DNA of 64,000 nt from assembly GCA_028456385.1 (NCBI GenBank), contig JALNQF010000009.1, positions 248,001-312,000 on the forward strand. Direction: 5' to 3'. The stretch is from Ophiosphaerella korrae (taxonomy: Eukaryota; Ascomycota; Dothideomycetes; Pleosporales; Phaeosphaeriaceae). This document shows, piece after piece, positions 1 through 12,507 of this stretch (position 1 is the first letter of the stretch; the number at the start of each line of letters is the position of its first letter). The position numbers were made by a program, and so were the translations under genes. The notes under the pieces are model-generated. The model saw only the letters and a program-made list of their open reading frames with translations, was not told the origin of the DNA and ran no database searches.

Positions 1-16
1 CGCACTATTGGAAGAA

Positions 17-1799
17 ATGGGTGACAGGTTTGAGAAGCAGGACGATGTTCTCGAAAAGGAAAGAGATGAGAGTGATTCAGAGCGAGCGCGAGAGACACTA
101 CAAGTAGAAGACCGAGATCTTGCGGCTGTTACATTGACTGCATCAGAGGAACTGCCTTTTTCCAAAGCACGATGCGCGGCACTAGTTGCAACTGTTGGCG
201 CTGCGCCTTTCCTAAGTGTGAGATATCTGAATTCACAACTTCGTCTAACGCTAATTGCTCTACCGAATGTAGACATTTTCTGTTCAAGCTACTGTTATCA
301 TTCTTCCCACAATTGGCGAAGCGCTGAGTATTCCTACGAGCCGGCAACAATGGATCGTGTCAGCATATAGTCTTACCTTTGGCTGTTTTTTGGTATGTGT
401 GGCTATGCTCAAAAACTGTTTTCATATGCTCAAAAACAACCAGCTTCTCTGGGGTCGATTGGCCGACGTCTATGGGAGAAGACTTATATTCATATGGGGC
501 TCAGTATTCTTCGCCATTACTTCCATCGTGACCCCGTTCATTGCGAGCGAAATAGGATTTAACATTCTCCGGGGACTGCAGGGTCTGGCTGCAGCTGCAA
601 TGGCCCCAACCGCATTGGGAATCCTGGGTGTTACGTTTCGAGCGTCCAAGGCGAAAGATCTAGCTTTTGGTTGCTTCGGAGCAGGAGCTCCACTAGGCGG
701 CATTACTGGGAATATATTTGTTAGTATAGTTTCTATACATGTGTAATCATCTTGTACTAACACTGAGTAGGGCGGTGTCGTCTCTGAATACCTCAACTGG
801 AAATGGGTCTTCTGGATCTTGGGCATCATATCTACGATTTGCGCCGTCGCCAGTTACTTCATAATTCCACTTGCACCTTTGCAACCTGAGGGCAGTGTTC
901 GAGGTGCTGTTGATTGGATCGGAGGCACTGCTATCACAGTTGGACTCATCATTCTTCTTTTCGCGCTTTCAGAGGGCAATGTCGTAGGTTGGAGTACACC
1001 TTGGGTACCCACACTGATTGCAGCCTCAACAATCATTATCCTGGCATTCGGCTTCTGGCAACATTACCTCGAGACCAAGACACAAACGCGACCTTTGATG
1101 AAAATGTCTATCTTCCGGAATAGAAAATTTACATGGGCGAATGTAGTCATGGCGCTCTTCTTTTCGTCGTTTAGTAACTATCTCATCGTCGCAACGTACT
1201 GGTTCCAGGACTTTCAAGGTCTATCGGTAATCCAAACTACGATTCGGTTCCTACCTAACGGTGTCACTGGTATTATTTGTGCCATAGTAACTGGCCACAT
1301 CTTGTCCTCTGTTCGCGGAGATTTCATATTAACTTTTAGCACGCTCTGCGTAAGTATGTCTTCCTTGCTCTTCGCAATTCCGATACCTGTGGATACAACA
1401 TACTGGGCGTATGGTTTCCCTGCTATGGTACTCTGTGTTTGTGGTGCTGACACAATATTCCCGGTCCTTACCTTGCTGTCGCAGAAAACTTTGCCGTCTG
1501 AAGATGCTTCAATGGGGGGAGCTCTAATAACTGCGGTCGGGCAAGTTGGACGTTCTATTGGGCTTGCTATCGCGACTGCAGTTCAGACAGCAATCATCGC
1601 AAGAGAGAAAGGTGTCAGCATAGATGATGTGGGTAATGGGGCCTATAAATTGCAAGCCTGGGATCCTGCTCTTAAAGCCGGTATCAGAGGAACAGCATGG
1701 CTCAATTTCGGCATAAGTATAGGATCTACAGCGGTAGTGCTAGTTTTCATCCGAGGAATTGGAATCATAGGGGGTGGGCACCGACTAGAGAGGCGGTAG
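17..1799 (+). CDS. MFS drug:H+ antiporter, DHA2 (14-TM) type
   Basis: Probable plasma-membrane multidrug or aminotriazole-resistance type pump. Four exons: 17-217, 273-392, 444-719 and 771-1799, giving 541 aa with every junction in phase. Introns of 50-55 nt start GTGAGA, GTATGT and GTTAGT. The charged cytoplasmic N-terminus (about 50 aa) precedes the first helix. MFS motif A reads WGRLADVYGRR just after exon 3 starts, and the gene ends in hydrophobic segments and a basic tail. The length fits the family (about 520-580 aa). The ATG at 17 is the first in frame, but the window begins just upstream, so the true start could lie outside. The substrate cannot be told. It lies 3.6 kb from the siderophore-type cluster, with the tyrosinase gene between, and has no iron-GATA site that I could find. 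Confidence 0.85.
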
Positions 1800-3677
1800 A
1801 ATGATACCCTGTGCTTATTTACTACTTTGCGTGAGTGCCAGGTCGAAATTTGACCACAACGCACAACATAAACATGGCCAATTTTTATCAATATTTTGTT
1901 CCTCACTGGGAGCAAGTAGTCAGCTAATACTGCTAGACTACCTCGGCTGGCATTCTCCGGAGTTCCAACAACAAGCCAATATTCACCAATTACCAAAATG
2001 CCTCTCGGAACTCGCATGCCGGCTTTATATTGATACTGATCTTATAATCATCAATCTATTCAATCTTTGCTTACAGATTACACGCTCTAGCTTGACCCCT
2101 CTCTTTTCATGACTACTGGAAGGTTGCGCAAGCGTCGCGTTAGGAAGAAATCACGCCGTTGCATCCCTTTCGCATGCGCCAATTAGGCGGCACGATCATC
2201 GCGTGAGCCATCCCCCTTTTTCCGATGCTGAGTGAGACTAAGGAAATGAAAGTCTGAATACGCTTTCAGCCTGCGCAGATATCGACAGGGGTCGTGGTCC
2301 TATCAATCAGTAGTACAAGAACACCTGCATTTGGGAAAGTTGAGTTGGGATGGGAATAGTTCATGCTGCTGTTCTTCGTGCTATTCCTCTGATTAGGTTG
2401 AGCATTACTGTAGGGGTAGGCTTTTAGAAGGATCGAGTCACCACGAAGAGGGCCGTTTGAGAGATTGATGGCAGCCATAGAGCTCTGATTGCTGTAGGAT
2501 TGCAGGGTGCTCCTAGTTTGAGATGTGGAAGCGTAATATCGAGGTGTCTTATCCAGTGCGCATCAAATACGCTATTGTTGATGATTGTGCCCTTCTTCTT
2601 TCTTGATGTTGAAAGTGGTTACTTGTATTTCAGCCTCAATTATCATTCACCGCAAAATGAGACGAGCGTGGGCCAACACATAACGTGCTTGGTACAAGGT
2701 ATATACAATTGGTGGTACTGGTATGGTCCACGATTTATGATTGCACTGGAACATGGCTTGAAATAGCGCAAACCACGAGATTCTTGTACCCCGAGATGTC
2801 CCACTTTCTCAATCGATCTCTGTGTGCTAATAATTTTTTTCTTGCGTTGGATCTTTTGAGTGCCGAAAAGTAGAGAAGATGATTCAGGAGGTAGCTGCCA
2901 CGGATTAGCAACTAGGGGAATGCAGATCAACCCCTGTGCCAGATTTCCATCTGACGGTGCCCCACTTGGTTTCGTTTCTTAAGATGCAACCTCACCATCG
3001 TATTACCTATAGAATTCCACACACACACATGATCTGGCACCGAGTCTGCCCCTCGTATAATGACGCTGACATGTATGATACATAGAATCGACGGTGCTGC
3101 AAAACTGGAATGGCTCAGACGATGAGCGGGCCTGGGCAAACATGGAATCGGCCATCTATTTCAGGAACACGAGCAAAAACAGTTTCTCCAGCCAATCACC
3201 GCCGTCTCATTTCGGCGAAGCGGCATCTCTTGCTTCTCAAGTTCCATTCTGGACCCAAAACCGACCTAGTGCAATGCGCGACTATGTCTAGGAGCCTGTT
3301 CTGGTCATATCGCGTCAGGCATCTCGGCATCGTTGAACGAGTCCCCCCCAGCCCAGAGAAGCTTAGCTGGCTAGCGCTGACGGCAATCCAATACCACTTT
3401 GCAGTCCTTGAGCTGTTAGCACGTTGGGCTAAACGTGCTGTGCATAAAATAACGTGCGGCCTTGTTCTCGGGCCCTCGTATTGAGCATTCACCGGACAGG
3501 TGACCGTGGTGTCGTCGCCGGCCTGTCGCGCCAGAAACTGTACTCGACGTTCGCAAGTCCAGATAAAGTCCCTCACTCTCCCATCTCAATTCACTTGCTG
3601 CTCTGCGCCCTCGTTGCCCACACTCGCTTTCCTCTCTTCGTCTTTCGCTCATACATACCAATTAATAATACTTAATC
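1800..3677. other. Intergenic, no gene seen
   Basis: About 1.9 kb between the MFS gene and the tyrosinase gene. I see only short, low-quality frames and no recognisable domain. The last 130 bases before 3678 are pyrimidine-rich (CTC/CTT runs), as is common in fungal promoters and 5' leaders, so they probably belong to the tyrosinase gene. Confidence 0.6.
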
Positions 3678-4813
3678 ATGAGAAGCTCATTCTTGTCCGC
3701 CACTCTGGCCGCGTCGGCCGCCGTTTCTGCACTCCCCCAAGGCGTTCCCTCAACCCCTCTTGCGCCTGCACTTCCCCTCGAGCGATTTGAGACGCAGAAA
3801 TTTGCTGTGCCGCTGTCTCTTGACGATGTTCTGTCCGGCCTTTTTAAGAAGATTGGCCTCAACACTACCAACGCACCCGAGGAGCCGCAATTTCGAACCT
3901 TCGCCGACGACGACACCGTGAGCACCCAGGCTACATGCTCCAACCCCCGTGTTCGTCAGGAATGGGACTCCTATAGCGACAGCGATAGACAGGCCTATGT
4001 CAGTGCGATTCGATGCCTCCAAAACCGCCCACCCAATGGCCAGTTTGGCCAGTCCAGGAGCCGATACGAGGACCTTGTGGCGTTGCATCAGACTCTCACG
4101 CCCAACGTACACGGTAACTCTAAGTTCCTCATCTGGCACAGGTACTACCTGTGGACTTTTGAGGACATGCTACGCAGTGAATGCGGTTTCGACCGAAACC
4201 TGCCATGGTGGGACGAGACTCGATACTCTGGCAGATTTGCCGACTCTTCCATCTTTTCCGACCAATGGTACGGTGGAATCAAGGCAGACGGCAACTGCAT
4301 TACGAATGGCGTAAGATTCCTGCTCCCGGCCCCTTGAGCCTCAATTGACAATATCTCTAGCAATTTGCAAACCTGGCCATAAATGTTGGCCCCGGCCAAG
4401 ATAATTATGTGCACTGTCTCGCTCGTAACAATGACGACAGCAAGACAGCAAACACAAATTCAGCCATGGTTGATGGGTGCAACAACGAGGGCCGTTATCA
4501 GGACATGGCCCGCTGTGCTGAGGGTGGCGCGCACGCCTGGGGTCACAACGGTATCGGAGCTGTCATGCAAGACACCTTCGCGTCTCCTGCAGACCCCGTC
4601 TTCTGGTTGCACCACGCCTTCATTGACCGCAACTTCCGTATTTGGCAAAACCGCGACTCATCTCGTGTAAACAACATTGATGGAACTGACGCCGTAGGTA
4701 ATCAGCTAACCCTGGATACTACGGTCAACGTATACGACTTCCGCCCTACTGTTCGCATTAGGGATATTCTTGATACCACGAGCACGACTCTGTGCTACAA
4801 GTACAACTACTGA
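3678..4813 (+). CDS. Secreted tyrosinase (type-3 copper oxidase)
   Basis: Predicted to hydroxylate or oxidise phenols to quinones with a binuclear copper centre, acting outside the cell. Two exons, 3678-4310 and 4361-4813, separated by a 50-nt intron, give 361 aa. The N-terminus (MRSSFLSATLAASAAVSALP) is a signal peptide, followed by an approximately 80-aa propeptide-like region. The CuA histidines are seen in ALHQ, NVHGN and IWHRYY, and the CuB histidines in GGAHAWGH and WLHHAFIDR, so all six ligands are present. It is a short tyrosinase without the long C-terminal lid of melanin-type enzymes. Whether it serves pigment formation or secondary metabolism is unknown. It stands alone next to the NRPS gene, pointing toward it. 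Confidence 0.92.
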
Positions 4814-5433
4814 GCCTAGACTAGTTTCTCTTTGTTCGGGCAGCCTTACTGTGGCGCGATAAGTAACATTAGCTATTCTTAATAGAATGCTAAGTGTTCC
4901 ATCCAGTTTCAAGCCACGAGGCCCAATGCATTGCGCGAACGTGTATCCTGTGCAATCTGTCTCCATATCGCCATCTTCGCAATAGTCTGCATCTGAAAAC
5001 ACTTTGCCCGAGTTGCGATTCTGGTTGCCCACCTAGAATCAGTAATGTAGGGACCTACTTCTTAAACAGCACGTGGTATCTCATCAAATGCCGAAATGAT
5101 TTATATATAGAAGGTCATTTGTCCACGTCGTTTGTGCATTGCTAGAATACCAATTTGTTAGCTCTACATGGCGATAGTAGAAGGCTTGCGGCGAATATAT
5201 TGGCATTCCGTAAAGGTCATGGTCAGTCTAGTTGAATGAACCAATGATCGCACTGTAAACCACAATGCTTTGCTGTTTCCTAATAAGCAAAAAAAGGCAA
5301 TCGGCAATAAGCTCTTTCAAAGTGTTCTACTTCAAGACAATGGTAGTAGCCTGAGTGCACTGCGAGAATGACGCTACAATACCTAGGACAAACTATAAAA
5401 CTGGTACGGAAAACTGGCAGACACCACGATTCT
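4814..5433. other. Convergent 3' spacer
   Basis: About 620 bases between the 3' ends of the tyrosinase gene (+) and the NRPS gene (-). It holds presumably both 3' UTRs. I see no gene or repeat. Confidence 0.6.
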
Positions 5434-8400
5434 TCATATAATACTCTCGAACGCCTCCATTGTCTGCTCCTTTTTCTCGCTCGTATCCTCGAAAATCCTC
5501 TCATCTGCCTGCCCACTCATAAGCATGTTCAATGCCTCTCCCACCTCCTTTATAACCTCCTCCGCAACACCAATCCACTCCTCAAATGTGACAATCTCTA
5601 TACCAAGACTCTTTCCCCCAGCCTTTACAAAAGCTTGGCACTTCCACTCTCTTAATGGTTCAGCATGCGGATATACCGTTTCAAACTTGGCTTCGATTTT
5701 GTTGCTATTGGAGTCATGACCAAAGGGTAGCTCTTCCACCCATTGTGGCGCTTGGTGAACCACAGTATCAAACCAAGGGACGTCCTTGACATTCCAATCT
5801 GTACAGTTTTCTACGATTTCGGTGAAACTCATTCCTTCGTAGGAGGCTGACTCGACATGTTGCCGTTGTACAAACCCAAGTAAATCTAGCCATGTCCAGC
5901 CCTGCTGGAGGGGCACACGGAAAGGTATGTACTGCCATGTCGGGCCCATGATGCGGTCAGCACCTGGTACCCCAATGTTGCGCCCACTCACAACTTCTCC
6001 AAATACGACATCTTTGATGCCAAGGCGACGCGCAAGCACTACTGCCCAAGCAGCTGTTGGCAGAGATCCAATGGTGATATTTGCTGGGCGTGATGAGATA
6101 TCAAATTCAAGGTAGATGTCAGCTGCTTTACGGTGCGTCAGCGGGATACTGGGCTCTAAGACAGACATTTGCGAGCCAGCGAGGAGCTTTCGCCAATATG
6201 GAATGGCTTGTGGAATATTGCTCAGCACGGCATGGTTGACGTGTTTGCTAAATGGCAACGTCTCGGGTACATCCGCACCACTATAAAGTGCCGAGAGCTG
6301 CTTGAAAAGTCTTGGTAAACACATCTCATCGTATTGCGCGTGAGAAATACGGAGTGCAAGAATAGCAGTCTGGCTTGTGTATGACACAAACATTGTGAAT
6401 GCAACGAAAGATGATCCATGTGGTTTTGGTGATTGGATATCCTTCTGTATATATTCTTTGGCAAAGGCATTGATGTCTTCACCTTCAGCAACAATGACCT
6501 TGTGGTACGGAACTTGAAGGGAGCTGAGTACAACACCTAAACTTTTGTGACCGTCTAACACAAACATTGTGCGCAAAACTTCATTCCGAGCCACGAGCTC
6601 TTGGCATGCTTGAGAAAGTCTGGATTGATCAACAGGGGTGGCGAAAGTGATCAATTCATACCGCAGCGAGTATCGCGGAAGGTCAACAGTGCCTTCGACT
6701 GCAAGTTGCTGAAGCGGTCGTGTTGGGTAAATATTTGAAATGTCCCATCCAGGGTCTTCGAGAAAAGAAGCAATGCGATCCATGCTATACAAACTAGTAT
6801 CCTTCCCCAAAGCGGCAAATGGGGCGTCGTTTTGGATCTCAGGCTGAGATGATTGAATGGTATTTGCTGAGGAAGCCAGATCACGTAGTGATCTGCTTTG
6901 GAACACCTGCGCGACAGTGAGATCAAGCCCTTGCACACGAGCGTCTGATACCAGTCTCATAGCACTAATCGAATCTCCACCCAACTCAAAGAAGCTATCA
7001 TCGGAGTTGATTTCTTTGCTGGGTATTCCTAAGATTTGGCCAAGTAACCTCGCGAGAATCTCCTCTCTTTCGTTACCAACTAATGTAGCCAATTCGGAGA
7101 TTGATTTGCTTTGGAATACTTGGGCTACCGTAATATCAAAGCCTTGGGCTCGAGCATTTGACACAAGTCTCATAGCACCAATTGAGTCACCACCAAGCTC
7201 GAAGAAACTGTCGCTCGGGCTGATCTCTGTGGCTGGCATACCAAGTATACGGCTCAGGAGAACTATGAGCATTTCTTCATTTGTAGAGCACGTTTCAGGA
7301 TTTGTGCGCACATCATCTGTTGTAGTAGATGATATAACGATTGCACTATCGCTTAGTACATCCTTAGGTCTCATTTGAATTGCATCGCTTTCTTCTTGTG
7401 GGTCAAGCACCGCCAAATCGCCGAGTTTGCTTTCTGGATTGCCTAGAAAGGCAGTGACGATGCGATTAAACACAACCAGTGCTCTCTCCATAGCGGGCGA
7501 GCTGATGCAGTTCGCATCAAAGCTTGCCATGATGAGAAATCCGTTTTCATCCAAGGTGCAGACCAGCATAAGTGCATATGTGTTAAACTTCAACGCTTCT
7601 CGTGCGGCCTCGGCGTCATCAGCAGGCAGAAACTTGTTTGCAGGTGCATCGGCGTATGTATTGCTGCCCCAGTTTTCATCTTCTTTGGGATGAAGAACAA
7701 GGCCAGTTCGGAGGTCACATGCTATGCGAGCATCTTTACTCAGACGCCGAATATTTTGAAGACCAAGGTGCTCATGAGGTATCTGCTGCACTGTTTGTGC
7801 ATGCACTGCTTGCAGGAACTCGGAGATAGGGCGGTCAAGGCTGAGGCGTACGCGTATAGGAATAGTAGTGATCATTGGACCTTCGATCTGTTCGATGCCA
7901 TATACAGGCGCGGAGCGTCCGGTGAGTGTCTCACCAAACACAACATCTGTGTGGCCCATGTAAAGAGATGAGACAAGGGCCCATGCACCACGTATGATGG
8001 TGGCCAGAGTCAACTTTGAGTGTGCTGAAGTTGGCACATTGACATAGTATTCAAGCAGTGAGTTGGCTTGAGTGATATATCCCTTTTGCGGGAGTGGAGG
8101 GAATTGATGAGGGCTTGTCCCAGCTAACTGCTCTGTCCAATAAATTTTGGCGGCTACCGGATCAAGATTTATGAGATACCGGATAAAATGTTTGAATAGT
8201 GCTGGACGGCTTGTTTCTTGATTCGCAAATGCGCGATTGACCCTCTCAAAAACGAGAGGCATAGACCAGCCATCATAGACTGCGTGGTGCATTGTGATTA
8301 CTAAGTGTGCCTTGCCACTTTCTCGCTCTTCAACCAATCCATAGCGAAATAAAGCTTTGCCAAGGTCCATACTTTCATTTCGATCTCTCTTGAGATACTC

Positions 8401-11359
8401 GGCAACGTTTGAGCCATGCTGGCGGATGAGCTGACCGTCTTTGAGTACAACTTGGAAAAGGCCGCGCTCTGCTATGTTCACGATGCGTGTCCGGAGCACT
8501 GGCAAGTCTCCAATCGCTGTATCAAAGGCCTTCATCAATCTCCTGGCCACTTCTAGGGGAAGTGTAGCCACACGCTGGGCAACATACGCGTTACTGAACT
8601 TGGCGGACAGCGCCATAAGGCCTTCTTGAAGGGGTGTGCAAGGATAGACATCTTCTACCATTGTAGCATCCATATCGCAGAGTTGGGCTACTTCTCTTCT
8701 GGCTTCATTAGAGTTCCAATTTTGGCTGATGCAAGAAAAAGGTTTAACGTCAACCATTGCCTCTTCTGGCAATGGAGTCGCTTTGGCAGCCATAGCGGAA
8801 AGTGTGGGGTTTAACATAATAGTTGGCACATCGAGGACAATGCTGTCCTCCCTAGCTGCAGCGACAAGCCTCATAGCGCGCAACGAATCTCCACCCATGC
8901 TGAAGAAGTTATCATTAGCGCTGAAATCCGGATCGCCACCCAGCACCTTTGCCCAAAAACTGCCTAATTTCACCTCCATCTCAGTCGTGGGTTCCTTCTT
9001 CTCTGACATTGAAGAGTTAAAGCGCCTTAAGTCTTGACGAGTAACAGAGTTTCCAATCTCTCGAAGACGCTTTCTGTCCGTCTTACATGAAACAAGCAAT
9101 GGCATTTTCCAGAGAGGAATATACGCGTTCGGGACCATGTAGCTTGGCAGATCCTGGAACAACTGTCTCGTCATCTCCTGCAATGCAGATTGGAACTTGT
9201 TCGAGAAGCTTCCGAAAAGGTTTCCGTCAAGATGCCGCATACCGCTCTTCTTCTGTTCTACCAGGAATGCAACAAGTGTTAATTCTCCGCTGCCACCAGG
9301 CTTGATGACTTCAGTTGCAAGCTGGCAGTCGGATGGTAGATGTTTTTGCATGTGATATTCAATTTCTGACAATTCGATTCGTTGGCCTCGCAACTTGACT
9401 TGCTGATCTTGACGGCCAACAAAAATGATTTCACCATTGCCGTCTGGATCATACCGCACAAGATCTCCAGTTTTATAAATGCGTCCACGCCGTCCAGGCA
9501 CATTTTTGCTGCCTTGGATAAGAAATTCAGGGTCTTTGATGAATACTTCTTTTGTCTTTGCTGGGTTATTCAAGTATCCATTTCCAACAATTGGACCTTC
9601 GATCAACAACTCGCCAACGGCGCCGATTGGGACGAGCTTGTTATGATCATTAGGCTCCGTTAACCACAGGGCACAACCTTTAGCTTTACCCATGGTAATA
9701 TAAGGTTTAGCGCCAACATTGGCATTTATAGTAGCTCCAACTGTAGTTTCCGAAGGTCCGTATGCATTAACAACCCTGGTCTTTTGCCCCCAAGATGCCG
9801 CATCGCTTGCTGAGACGCCCTCACCACCTAGTGCGATTGCATCAAGGTGGTCTAAGATGTCCACGTCAAGTGTTCGAGCAACAGATGGAGTCATGCCAGC
9901 AAGTGTAACGCTCAGATCTCGCATGACGCCACTGAGATCGTTCATTCGACGCTCCTCAGATGGGGTGCAGAGTGTCCCTCCGTTTGCCAGTGTGCAAAGC
10001 ATTGAGTCAATACAGACGTCAAAAGCATAACTAGCGAAATCTAAAACACGTGAATGTTGTCGGTAACCTACATCAAGCGCTCGAGGGATCGCACCAGATG
10101 TATATTGACTGTGAGTAATGATGCAGCCTTTGGGTAACCCAGTGCTGCCACTCGTGAACTGGATATACAGTGGTGCAGACGGAGACACGGATGGAAGTTT
10201 TGTTTTTGGTTGTTGCTCTGCGAAAGGGTTGTACACTTTGTCGAATTTTGACTCCGAGACTGGGAAAATAGTGGCAGACGGGGCGATACGAGCTGCCAGT
10301 GACGATTGAGATTTTGCGCAAATGAGAAGTTTTGCATTAATTTGCTGTGTGATGGTCCGTAAACGGCCCTCCGGCTGTGCAGGATCTAGTAGCGCAAAGC
10401 AGGCGCCGGCTTTCATGACTGCAATAACGGCAACTGTCGTCCACCGCGACTTTTGAAAGAGTACTGGAATAATCTGATTTTGGGGGTTGTCGAGCATGAG
10501 CAAGTTCTGGGCTAGATTGGTTGAATATTCGTCGACTTGGCGATAAGTAAGATTGCCATCCCATGCTTCAATGGCGTTTTTATCAGGCTGTTGTGAAGCT
10601 TGCTCAGAAATCATATCGTGATGGCATATTTGCAGATCCGGTGGCGTGGGTGTGTTCCAAGTCCAAAGCTGGTCTATCTCGTCTTGGGAAATGGAGATAA
10701 GGTCAGAAAGTCCCTGACTCCGGTCATTGGAAATTTTTTCGAGTATGAAAGCAAAGAAATGAAGTTGAGACACTGCTTGGTGTTGCGACATGGTTGGAGG
10801 AAGCCATTGCGATGTTGCATACAGTGAGCTACCCTGGACGTCAAGTGATACTTCAAATGTCCACTACTTGGAGTTAGAAGCACTTCAAAAGTCCTGTCTT
10901 TAGTATACTTACTTCAGCTTGAGTTCCATCGTTCAAGAAGATTGGGGAAATAGCATCGGTCGTGATTGTTTTTGATCTAATGTTGCCAACTTTCGCTATC
11001 GCATTTCCTGCCACTTGTTGACTGTCTAGGTCAAGTTCGGCTACCGATATATTTTGTATCCTATCATCCCCAACACTCTTGACGCCCCAGGAAAACTGGT
11101 GGAATGTATCACGCTGGTATCGGTGGATCAAAATCGTCCATGCTGCAAGGATAGTATCTAATACTTCGTCCAAGGCTCGATCTGGAGGCAAGTGCACTTT
11201 TATGTCGTTTGATCTTGATGTGTGTCCATTTGTGTGTCTATTAGCATTAGAATTATTCTCGTATGGCTTAGAGAATCCGTTCGTCTGGATGCTTCTCTCC
11301 TCAGGCATCTTGGAAGCACTCCCGAAACACACAATATGGTTATCCTTTGGAAAATGCAT
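5434..11359 (-). CDS. Siderophore-type NRPS, A-T-C-T-T-C
   Basis: Likely links N5-acyl-N5-hydroxyornithine units into a hydroxamate siderophore (SidD/NPS6-like role). Exons 11359-10913 and 10863-5434, with a 49-nt intron, give about 1958 aa. Approximate layout: N-terminal half-condensation-like region 1-220; A domain about 225-740 (A3 FTSGSTGLPKG near 388, A5 NAYGPSETT, A7 YKTGDLVRY, A10 lysine in SCKTDRK); T1 with GGDS near 805; C1 with HHAVYDG near 1005; T2 with GGDS near 1371; T3 with GGDS near 1442; terminal C2 with SHAQYDE near 1660. There is no second A domain, so a single A domain would load all carriers, as in iterative siderophore synthetases. T2 and T3 are near copies. The C2 motif ends in E where G is usual, but the catalytic His and Asp are present. 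The start is the first ATG of the exon; MPEERS at 11308 is an alternative. Three iron-GATA sites lie upstream. Confidence 0.9.
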
Positions 11360-12507
11360 TTTCTCATGTAAACAACAGCGTCTCGCGCTGTGCTTAATAC
11401 CTTTTCAGTCGTGTTGCAAGCGGAGAGTAGGCAAGGACTGTAGGGCTTCATGAGCGGACTGATCCAAGTCCCAGGCCTTCTCATAGAATGCGCCAAGCAT
11501 GTCCGATGTGCGTGGTCATTCAGCTCTAAGCTCAAGCTTGCGTCTCACTTAAAACTAGTAGCTCTCCACACGCTTGGCTAGGATATCATTCCGTTGAGAG
11601 TGTAGCTAACAAACCTCGGCGACACCCCCCTTTTCGACAGCCGCCCGCGTCATCATACCCATGTTGTGAGTGCAGGATGCGTCTTACGGTTCTACTCCAT
11701 GTTCAGCACATGTTTGACGTCGGCGTTATGGCTAGGCATTGTATTTATTCTAGCGCGGCAGCCTTTTTTAGCTGTAAAGAAAAGTTCTTTATCCTGGAGT
11801 GACGTAAACCCTGTAATTAGTGGATCAATCTGATAATCTATAGATGATCTGATAACTCTAAATGTGCGGCATGTCGTTAACCTGCATAAAAGTGTGGGCA
11901 GAGCTGCCTGTTAGGGCACAAGTGGATGCAGGTGACATCGGTCAGGATGCGGATCCTTGGAAAAAAATTCATCTGATAACGGCCGATTTTCGGAGCGACA
12001 GCTAAGTGGACAGCCACTAGAATGCTTGGCTTGTTCTTGCCTGCGCTGTGAAGACCAAGTTGCATAAAAAATTGATGAATTTCCTGCCGAGTCAAAAGGT
12101 CCGATAGTAGACAAGCGAACTTAGCGAAGGGCCGCGCGCAAGTCATTTGTTGCGCACATGCTGAGCAGACCTTTACGTGCTGATCAGAGCCTTGGATCCG
12201 CGAATACGAGCTAGGTGTAATGCTTTGGCTTTATTCATGCCTAGACATTACATTAATCAATTCTTCGTTGAGGGCACATATGTTGCTGAGCTTGCACCGA
12301 AAAGAAAGCAAATTTGGCCAGTGGTATACCATTTGCATCATGGGAAGAAAGTTATCATCCAACAAAGCTGATACCCCACACTAGTTAGTAGAGTAATGAT
12401 TCAGTGATCATTATCCTTCTTGCTATCAAGCTAAATAATAAAGAGCCAACATATCTACTATCGAAAGTAGTAGTTCTCTAACATAACCCGTCTACTTCTT
12501 GTGATTG
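11360..12507. other. NRPS upstream region and ABC gene 3' spacer
   Basis: About 1.15 kb between the NRPS start and the 3' end of the ABC gene (both on the minus strand). It must contain the NRPS promoter. The only ordered signals I see are three iron-GATA sites (listed separately) and an AT-rich 3' end near 12400-12500. No gene is seen. Confidence 0.6.
11828..11979. promoter_or_regulatory. Three iron-GATA (SreA/Sre1-type) sites, NRPS promoter
   Basis: ATCTGATAA occurs exactly at 11828-11836, 11847-11855 and 11971-11979, about 470-620 bases upstream of the NRPS start. This matches ATCWGATAA, the consensus known for fungal iron-responsive GATA repressors that silence siderophore genes when iron is plentiful. 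Binding here is inferred, not shown. Confidence 0.75.
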
